Below are positions 1 through 4,627 of a stretch of 5,997 nt of DNA, one piece after another. Location of the stretch: assembly GCA_030597965.1 (NCBI GenBank), contig JAUVQU010000146.1:1-5997 (forward strand), in the 5' to 3' direction. Origin of the DNA: Cellvibrionaceae bacterium (GTDB lineage Bacteria > Pseudomonadota > Gammaproteobacteria > Pseudomonadales > Cellvibrionaceae). The notes beneath the pieces were generated by a model, which worked only from the letters and a program-made list of their open reading frames with translations, searched no databases and had not been told where the DNA came from. How positions within the stretch are numbered: position 1 is the stretch's first letter; the number at the start of each line of letters is the position of its first letter. The translations under genes and the position numbers were made by a program.

Positions 1-750
1 CAATATTTAATTCCGTATTTCATTGCCGGACATCCCGGTTGTGAAGACGAAGACATGGTGAATTTATCCCTGTGGTTAAAGCGTAATAAGTTTCGCGCTG
101 ATCAGGTGCAGACCTTCTATCCGTCGCCCATGTCGTTAGCGACAGCGATGTATTACTCCGAGCGTGATCCGCTGCACAAGATTACCTATAAAGGCCGTCG
201 TATATACACGCCAAAAACCTACGAGCAGCGCCGTTTACAGAAAGCATTTTTGCGTTACCACGACCCGGATAATTGGGCTTATATGCGCAAGGCGCTTCTG
301 GATATGCACCGTAAGGATCTCATCGGTGATGGAGATAAGTGTCTGGTGCCTTGGGAGGACAAACCAAAGTATAAAGGGCGTGGTGGCAGTGGACGTTCTC
401 CATCTTCAGGTCGTTCTTCTGGACATGAAGCCCGCGGCCGTAATGGCAAAAACAGTAAGGGTGGCTATGCCGTTGACCGCTCCGGCAGTAAAAGAAAAGA
501 GGACGATTTTCAGCCTGCGGTAGGTGCCCAAGGACGCAGTTTTAAAGAAGGTCGAGAGCAGGGTACTTATGTACAAGGTGCCAATGTGCAAGGGGATAAT
601 GCGGAAAGAAAAAAGTCTAATAAGTCCGCTCGTCTTTCCGGTAAAGGTTCTTCAAATAAACGGCCTTCCGGTAAGGCGTCTTCAAGTAAACGCCCACCGA
701 ATAAGCGTGCGGATACTTCATCCAACAGACCGCCGCGCGGCCGTCGTTAA
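1..750 (+). CDS. ygiQ: YgiQ-family radical SAM protein, C-terminal part (5' truncated by window edge)
   Basis: The reading frame is open from base 1, so the gene begins outside the window; the ATG at 55 is internal. The visible 249 residues match the C-terminal end of YgiQ (UPF0313, radical SAM plus DUF3362): IPYFIAGHPG at residues 4-13, then FRADQVQTFYPSP at 31-43 and KAFLRYHDPDNW at 81-92 are hallmarks. The CxxxCxxC iron-sulfur motif and most of the radical SAM barrel lie upstream and cannot be seen. The biochemical function of YgiQ is not established. After about residue 120 the family similarity ends, and a tail of roughly 130 residues rich in Ser, Gly, Lys and Arg runs to the stop; it is probably disordered and contains tandem repeats. 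truD starts 19 bp downstream on the same strand, which allows co-transcription. The family call is secure; only the function is unknown. Confidence 0.93.
   Translation, partial: QYLIPYFIAGHPGCEDEDMVNLSLWLKRNKFRADQVQTFYPSPMSLATAMYYSERDPLHKITYKGRRIYTPKTYEQRRLQKAFLRYHDPDNWAYMRKALLDMHRKDLIGDGDKCLVPWEDKPKYKGRGGSGRSPSSGRSSGHEARGRNGKNSKGGYAVDRSGSKRKEDDFQPAVGAQGRSFKEGREQGTYVQGANVQGDNAERKKSNKSARLSGKGSSNKRPSGKASSSKRPPNKRADTSSNRPPRGRR
637..696 (+). repeat. two tandem 30-bp repeats in the ygiQ tail
   Basis: The units 637-666 and 667-696 match at 24 of 30 positions by my count. They encode SGKGSSNKRP and SGKASSSKRP in frame, and a degenerate PPNKR follows. A smaller repeat lies just upstream (VQGAN then VQGDN, residues 191-200). 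The repeats sit in the basic, low-complexity tail and look like products of local duplication. Confidence 0.75.
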
Positions 751-767
751 TGATGGGCGTCGTTAAT
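742..767 (+). repeat. 10-bp direct repeat at the ygiQ-truD junction
   Basis: CGTCGTTAAT occurs at 742-751 and again at 758-767, a 16-bp offset. The first copy contains the ygiQ stop codon. The second places an in-frame TAA (764-766) just before the truD ATG at 770, which fixes the upper limit of the truD start. No strong Shine-Dalgarno sequence is present, so truD may depend on translational coupling to ygiQ. Confidence 0.6.
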
Positions 768-769
768 TC

Positions 770-1756
770 ATGACTACTGAAACCATTGACCGCTCATTAA
801 ATTGGGCTTATGCCTATGGGCGGCCCAAGATCAGTGCCGATTTTCGTACTGAGCCTGAAGATTTCATCGTCGATGAAATCTTAGGATTTGAACTCAGTGG
901 CGTGGGCGAGCACGTCTACCTGCACATACAAAAACGCAATAACAATACCGCCTGGATCGTGAAATTACTGGCGCGTTTGGCGGATGTGAAACCAATGGAT
1001 ATTGGTTATTGCGGCCTTAAAGATCGTCATGCGGTCACGACACAATGGTTCAGTGTGTATCTGCCTAAGGGCTCGGAGCCTGATTGGACCGATATCAATG
1101 ACGAGACTATCAGCGTGTTGGCAACGACCCGACATAATAAAAAATTACGTCGTGGCAGTCATCTGGCCAATCGTTTTCAAATACGTTTGCGGAATATGCG
1201 TGGTGATCTAGATGCTTTACCAGAAAGGCTCAATGAGCTGCTGGCGTCTGGCGTGCCTAATTACTTTGGCGACCAGCGCTTTGGTCGTGGTGCCCAGAAT
1301 CTTACGCGTGTACGAGAAGTGTTGATTGACCGTGTGAAAATGAAAAACCGCCAGTTGCGCGGTTTGATTATTTCCTCGGCGCGCTCCTATTTATTTAATA
1401 GCGTGCTCAGTGAGCGCTTAAGTGCGGGTACCTGGCAGCAGGTGTTACCCGGCGAGGTTGTCTCGGATCAAGGTCTGGCTACGGGGCCTTTATGGGGCCG
1501 CGGACGAGTATCAGTCACCGAAGAAGTGGCGAGCATTGAAGCGTCTGTAATGGCTCCGTTTGCAGAATGGCGAGACGGTTTGGAGCATGTCGGGCTTGAT
1601 CAGGAGCGAAGGGTGCTGCAATTACTTCCAGCCGCTTTCTCGTATGAACAGATTGATACAGATCTAACTTTAAAGTTTACGTTGCCACCGGGCACCTATG
1701 CTACTGCAGTGCTCCGCGAAATCAGCCAGTTAAACGATTGCTCGGTGGCTACTTAA
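770..1756 (+). CDS. truD: tRNA pseudouridine(13) synthase TruD
   Basis: TruD converts uridine 13 of certain tRNAs, classically tRNA-Glu, to pseudouridine in the cytoplasm. The 328-residue product has the family landmarks in order: EPEDFIVDEILGFE at 28-41, GEHVYLHIQKRNNNTAWI at 46-63, the catalytic motif GLKDRHAVTTQW at 82-93 with catalytic Asp85 (Asp80 in E. coli), the RHNKKLRRG segment at 121-129, NYFGDQRFG at 164-172, SARSYLFN at 203-210, and LPPGTYATAVLRE at 305-317. The ATG at 770 follows an in-frame TAA at 764-766, so no longer start is possible. Compared from memory with E. coli TruD (349 residues), the product is short because about 25 residues seem missing around 229-236 in the insertion domain; the catalytic parts are intact. 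Downstream, surE, the usual neighbour, is absent and pcm follows after 97 bp. Confidence 0.97.
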   Translation: MTTETIDRSLNWAYAYGRPKISADFRTEPEDFIVDEILGFELSGVGEHVYLHIQKRNNNTAWIVKLLARLADVKPMDIGYCGLKDRHAVTTQWFSVYLPKGSEPDWTDINDETISVLATTRHNKKLRRGSHLANRFQIRLRNMRGDLDALPERLNELLASGVPNYFGDQRFGRGAQNLTRVREVLIDRVKMKNRQLRGLIISSARSYLFNSVLSERLSAGTWQQVLPGEVVSDQGLATGPLWGRGRVSVTEEVASIEASVMAPFAEWRDGLEHVGLDQERRVLQLLPAAFSYEQIDTDLTLKFTLPPGTYATAVLREISQLNDCSVAT

Positions 1757-1795
1757 TAGCTACAGAATAGGTATTTGAGAACTGATATAGGGCGT

Positions 1796-1825
1796 GCTTT
1801 GATGGTATAGTCTTGGGCTTTGATG
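1796..1825 (+). repeat. 9-bp direct repeat in the truD-pcm spacer
   Basis: GCTTTGATG occurs at 1796-1804 and 1817-1825, a 21-bp offset or two helical turns. This is the only structure I see in the 97-bp spacer. There is no convincing promoter or terminator, and no trace of surE coding sequence. It may be a chance repeat or a protein-binding site. Confidence 0.35.
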
Positions 1826-1844
1826 TTCTGCTGAAATAGGGGTT

Positions 1845-1878
1845 AAGGTAAGAGTGAGCAGTATGCAGTTACAAGGGG
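1845..1878 (+). promoter_or_regulatory. two alternative ribosome binding sites for pcm
   Basis: AAGG at 1845-1848 lies 5 nt before the GTG at 1854. AAGGGG at 1873-1878 lies 5 nt before the ATG at 1884. The second is closer to the Shine-Dalgarno consensus and uses ATG. Pseudomonas Pcm, as I recall it, starts at the equivalent MTSQRTR, so the 1884 start (213 residues) is a real alternative to 1854 (223 residues). Confidence 0.5.
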
Positions 1879-2525
1879 TCGGTATGACCTCGCAGCGTAC
1901 ACGCCAGCGTTTGGCGCAGCGTTTAATGGATCAAGGTGTTAGTAATATCGCAGTACTGGATATTATGTCTGCCACCCCGCGGCACATATTCCTCGATGAG
2001 GCTCTTTCTCACCGTGCCTATGAAGATACCGCTTTACCCATAGGTTACGGCCAAACTTTATCGCAGCCTTACATCGTTGCCCGCATGACCGAGATTTTGA
2101 TCGGTGCCTCCAGCAGTTTGGATTGTGTTTTAGAGGTCGGTACAGGCTCGGGCTATCAAACTGCGGTATTGGCCCAAGTGGTCAAAAAACTGTATTCCGT
2201 CGAACGTATTAAGCCCCTGCAGGATAAAGCCCGTGAACGTATTCGCCGTTTGGGTTTCCGCAATGTGGAATTTAAACACGCCGATGGTGGTTTCGGCTGG
2301 GCAGAAAAAGGCCCGTTTAATGCGATTTTAAGTGCGGCTGCGCCACGTATCGTACCCGAAGAATTAAAAGCGCAACTGGCTCCAAATGGTGTGTTGGTTA
2401 TTCCAGTTGGGGGTGATCGCCAAGAGCTGCAGTTGATTGTACGTAAAGGCGATACCGACAAATTCATGACGCAGGTTATAGAACCTGTGAAATTCGTACC
2501 TCTATTAGCGGGCGTAACACGCTAA
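1854..2525 (+). CDS. pcm: protein-L-isoaspartate O-methyltransferase
   Basis: Pcm uses S-adenosylmethionine to methylate L-isoaspartyl residues that form in ageing proteins, starting their repair; it matters mostly in stationary phase. The product has the family signatures: TPRHIFLDEALSHRAYED at 41-58, the isoaspartate-binding segment ALPIGYGQTLSQP at 60-72 with the conserved Ser70, SAM-binding motif I EVGTGSGYQTAVLA at 94-107, SVERI at 115-119, and IPVGG near 183-187 followed by FVPLLAG at 214-220. The usual HGDGWxGW segment reads HADGGFGW at 142-149, a mild deviation. I give the GTG start at 1854 (223 residues); an ATG at 1884 with a better ribosome site gives 213 residues, nearer the usual 208-212. 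It is followed after 27 bp by the DUF368 gene, so the two are probably co-transcribed. Confidence 0.96.
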   Translation: MSSMQLQGVGMTSQRTRQRLAQRLMDQGVSNIAVLDIMSATPRHIFLDEALSHRAYEDTALPIGYGQTLSQPYIVARMTEILIGASSSLDCVLEVGTGSGYQTAVLAQVVKKLYSVERIKPLQDKARERIRRLGFRNVEFKHADGGFGWAEKGPFNAILSAAAPRIVPEELKAQLAPNGVLVIPVGGDRQELQLIVRKGDTDKFMTQVIEPVKFVPLLAGVTR

Positions 2526-2552
2526 CGCCTCTCTCAAAGAACTCTACGGTCT

Positions 2553-3533
2553 ATGTCAGAAAATACTCAGTCTCCAAGGTCAGAAAATACTCAGCCTCCA
2601 AGTCGAACGATTAACGAATATTTAGGTTTAATGTTACGAGGCATGGGGATGGGAATGGCCGACGTCATTCCCGGTGTTTCTGGAGGCACTATTGCCTTTA
2701 TCTGCGGTATTTACGATGAGCTGATCGACTCCTTGCGTCGCTGTGATTATACCGCGCTGAAACTGCTGGCTAAATTTCGCATTAAAGACGCCTGGCTGCA
2801 TGTGAATGGCAACTTCTTGTTGGCGGTATTTGGTGGTGTCTTAATCAGTGTCTTGTCATTTGCCAGGTTAATGACTCACCTGCTAGATGCTGCGCCGATT
2901 CTGGTCTGGTCTTTTTTCTTCGGTTTGATTCTCAGTGCTGGTATTTATATTGCCCGCCAAATCAGTGATTGGAATGCGGCGCGCGTCGGTCTGCTGGTCA
3001 TGGGTATTCTTTTTGCTGTCGCAATTTCTGAGTTGCGGCCTGCCCAGTTGCCGGAAGAGTGGTGGGTTTTATCTTTGGCTGGCGCTATTGCCATCTGTGC
3101 GATGATACTACCGGGTGTCTCTGGCAGCTTTTTATTATTGATGATGGGCTTGTATCAAACATTTATAACCGCGCTTTCAGAGTTTGATTTGGTGTTGTTA
3201 GCTTCATTTGGTATTGGTTGCGTTAGTGGCTTAATACTTTTTTCCCATGTACTGCATTGGTTACTGGAACGTTTTCATGCAGCGACGATGGCATTGCTTA
3301 CGGGCTTTATGTTGGGGTCATTGAAGGTTATTTGGCCCTGGAAGCAAACACTGGAAAGTATCCAGAATCGTCATGGTGAATGGGTGCCTGTGGTTCAAGA
3401 GAACCTTCTGCCTATGCAATATGCAAAAGTCTCCGGTGCCGACTCAATGTGGATGATGGCATTGGTATGTCTGCTGGTTGGGTTGGTGTTAGTGCCAATG
3501 ATTGAGCGGATTGCGCATCAGGTACAGCGTTAA
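2553..3533 (+). CDS. popT: DUF368 membrane protein, probable undecaprenyl-phosphate translocase (PopT family)
   Basis: The 326-residue product is strongly hydrophobic, with about eight or more membrane segments. It carries the two related half-site motifs of the DUF368 family: ADVIPGVSGGTIAF at 36-49 and MILPGVSGSFLLLM at 184-197, an arrangement consistent with an inverted-repeat transporter fold. DUF368 proteins have been reported as polyprenyl-phosphate transporters that return undecaprenyl phosphate, the lipid carrier for peptidoglycan and surface glycans, to the inner leaflet. That role here is inferred from family membership, and the symbol is tentative. The first 17 residues are polar and come from a tandem duplication. 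The ribosome site before the ATG at 2553 is weak, so coupling to pcm is possible. Its place just before nlpD ties it to envelope growth. Confidence 0.9.
   Translation: MSENTQSPRSENTQPPSRTINEYLGLMLRGMGMGMADVIPGVSGGTIAFICGIYDELIDSLRRCDYTALKLLAKFRIKDAWLHVNGNFLLAVFGGVLISVLSFARLMTHLLDAAPILVWSFFFGLILSAGIYIARQISDWNAARVGLLVMGILFAVAISELRPAQLPEEWWVLSLAGAIAICAMILPGVSGSFLLLMMGLYQTFITALSEFDLVLLASFGIGCVSGLILFSHVLHWLLERFHAATMALLTGFMLGSLKVIWPWKQTLESIQNRHGEWVPVVQENLLPMQYAKVSGADSMWMMALVCLLVGLVLVPMIERIAHQVQR
2555..2602 (+). repeat. two-copy 24-bp tandem repeat at the start of the DUF368 gene
   Basis: Units 2555-2578 and 2579-2602 differ at a single base (T or C at unit position 17). They keep the frame and encode SENTQSPR then SENTQPPS right after the start Met. 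The near identity points to a recent duplication by slippage or unequal recombination; copy number may vary between strains. Confidence 0.9.
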
Positions 3534-3666
3534 TTTGTTCATTATTCTGAGGCAATAACCTCTATTTTGTTTTGGTATTGATCAGTACTTCGGTAAATTG
3601 AAAAATAATATGATGCCATAAGCACTTTTTAAATATTTCGTTAGACGTTTTTCGAATAAATCAAAG

Positions 3667-3697
3667 CCGTTAATGTTAAAAAGACATATTAAAACGG
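3667..3697 (+). promoter_or_regulatory. possible hairpin in the nlpD leader
   Basis: CCGTT at 3667-3671 pairs with AACGG at 3693-3697. The stem can continue as AATGT (3672-3676) with ACATATT-side bases 3686-3690, including one G-U pair, if A3691 and A3692 bulge out. The loop would be 9 nt (3677-3685). It ends about 18 nt before the ribosome site at 3715-3719, so it could affect leader stability or translation. It could also be chance in AT-rich DNA. Confidence 0.3.
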
Positions 3698-3714
3698 TGG
3701 TTATTTTGTCGATT

Positions 3715-3719
3715 AAAGG
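3715..3719 (+). promoter_or_regulatory. ribosome binding site of nlpD
   Basis: AAAGG lies 8 nt upstream of the ATG at 3728 and supports that start over the internal ATG at 3770. The later start would leave a lipoprotein signal of only 13 residues before the Cys. Confidence 0.55.
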
Positions 3720-3727
3720 CGACCAGC

Positions 3728-4516
3728 ATGAAATTGGCGGCAGAGAAGGCTGTGAGGTGCTTAGGTACGATGCTCAAAATATTGAGCATCGCTTTTATTT
3801 TGTCCGGTTGTTCCTCCTCCTCCCATAAAGCCCCTGTTTCTGATCGTGGAATCGTGGTGAATGATGGTGTTGATCATCATTATGTCTCTAAGGGTGAGAG
3901 CCTCTATTCAATTGCTTGGCGTTACGGTATTAATTATTCAGAATTGTCACGAATGAATGGCATTCGTGCGCCTTATATAATTTATCCTGGGCAAAAGATC
4001 TTTTTAAAATCTACCGTTAAAAAAATAACCTCTAAGTCTAAAGTGGCAGTAAAAACTGTTACATCATCACCTGTTGTCGTTAAGCCTCGCTCAAAAACAT
4101 CAACAACAAGGGCGGTGGTAAAAAAGTCTCCACCTCTACCAGCCGGTGGCTGGCGCTGGCGGTGGCCGGCGAAAGGTAAGGTTATTTCTCGATTTTCCAG
4201 TGCAAGTGGCATAAATAAGGGAGTTGATATTGCCGGAAGTTTGGGGGAGTCTGTAATTGCAGCTGCACCGGGCGTGGTAGTTTATGCGGGGAGCGGATTG
4301 CGAGGTTACGGTAATTTATTGATCATCAAACACAGTGAACGTTACCTGAGTGCCTATGCACATAATCGTAAGTTGCTGGTGTCTGAGCAGTCTGTAATAA
4401 AGGCAGGTCAAAAAATTGCCGAGATGGGTTCCAGTGGTACTGATAGGAATAAACTGCATTTTGAAATTCGTCGAGACGGCAAGCCCGTTGACCCGTTGCA
4501 GTATCTCCCCAAGTGA
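3728..4516 (+). CDS. nlpD: NlpD lipoprotein, LysM plus LytM-type activator of septal amidase
   Basis: NlpD is an outer-membrane lipoprotein that activates the amidase AmiC so septal peptidoglycan is split during division. The 262-residue product shows a lipoprotein signal with hydrophobic stretch 15-27 and lipobox LSGC (lipidated Cys28). A LysM peptidoglycan-binding domain follows at about 50-94 (HYVSKGESLYSIAWRYG through YPGQKIFL), then a Lys/Ser/Thr/Val linker at about 96-138 and a LytM/M23 domain at about 145-260. The zinc site is degenerate, as in known NlpD proteins: NKGVD at 163-167 where active peptidases have HxxxD, and NKLHFEIR at 241-248 where they have HxH. This marks a regulator rather than an enzyme. 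GLRGYGNLLIIKH at 190-202 matches E. coli NlpD closely. rpoS follows after 111 bp, the classic arrangement. In other gammaproteobacteria rpoS promoters lie inside nlpD. Confidence 0.96.
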   Translation: MKLAAEKAVRCLGTMLKILSIAFILSGCSSSSHKAPVSDRGIVVNDGVDHHYVSKGESLYSIAWRYGINYSELSRMNGIRAPYIIYPGQKIFLKSTVKKITSKSKVAVKTVTSSPVVVKPRSKTSTTRAVVKKSPPLPAGGWRWRWPAKGKVISRFSSASGINKGVDIAGSLGESVIAAAPGVVVYAGSGLRGYGNLLIIKHSERYLSAYAHNRKLLVSEQSVIKAGQKIAEMGSSGTDRNKLHFEIRRDGKPVDPLQYLPK

Positions 4517-4566
4517 CGCTCTCTCTGTTTGATTCGCTGTGAAAATGAGGCAACGTTTAGTATCAA

Positions 4567-4596
4567 CTGATTCTGTGTTCTAGAGAAAATTATAAT
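4567..4596 (+). promoter_or_regulatory. candidate sigma70-type promoter for rpoS
   Basis: A perfect -10 box TATAAT lies at 4591-4596, 31 nt before the rpoS start. A poor -35 (CTGATT, 3 of 6) sits at 4567-4572 with an 18-bp spacer. The -10 match is strong but lies in a very AT-rich tract where such matches arise by chance. The main rpoS promoter may instead lie within nlpD. Confidence 0.35.
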
Positions 4597-4627
4597 AATA
4601 ATTAATTTAACTTATGGGTGTAGGGAT

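Larger units (their letters stand above)
3534..3727 (+). other. AT-rich intergenic region upstream of nlpD
   Basis: These 194 bp hold no coding sequence I can support. A 4-bp inverted repeat, GAGG with CCTC at 3549-3562, follows the DUF368 stop but is too weak and lacks a T-run suitable for a terminator. TATGAT at 3609-3614 resembles a -10 box but has no acceptable -35 at 16-18 bp. The region probably drives nlpD and perhaps nlpD-rpoS, since it is the first large gap in the cluster, but I cannot place a promoter. Confidence 0.5.

Noticed and set aside
164..766. Two consecutive plus-strand open frames (164-523, 524-766) overlapping ygiQ
   Set aside because: They lie out of frame inside a gene with clear YgiQ similarity and encode nothing recognisable; they are shadows of the repetitive tail.
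1774..1812. Promoter for pcm (TTGAGA with TATAGT) in the truD-pcm spacer
   Set aside because: The boxes are about 25 bp apart, too far for a sigma70 promoter, and no better pair was found.
2156..2467. 103-codon minus-strand open frame inside pcm
   Set aside because: It is fully covered by a well-conserved methyltransferase gene and shows no domain, signal or ribosome site.
3549..3562. Terminator after the DUF368 gene (GAGG/CCTC inverted repeat)
   Set aside because: The stem is only 4 bp, and the following sequence is not a T-run of the kind that ends transcription.
3982..4553. Minus-strand open frames within nlpD (3982-4212 and 4326-4553)
   Set aside because: They are antisense to conserved NlpD coding sequence with no independent support.
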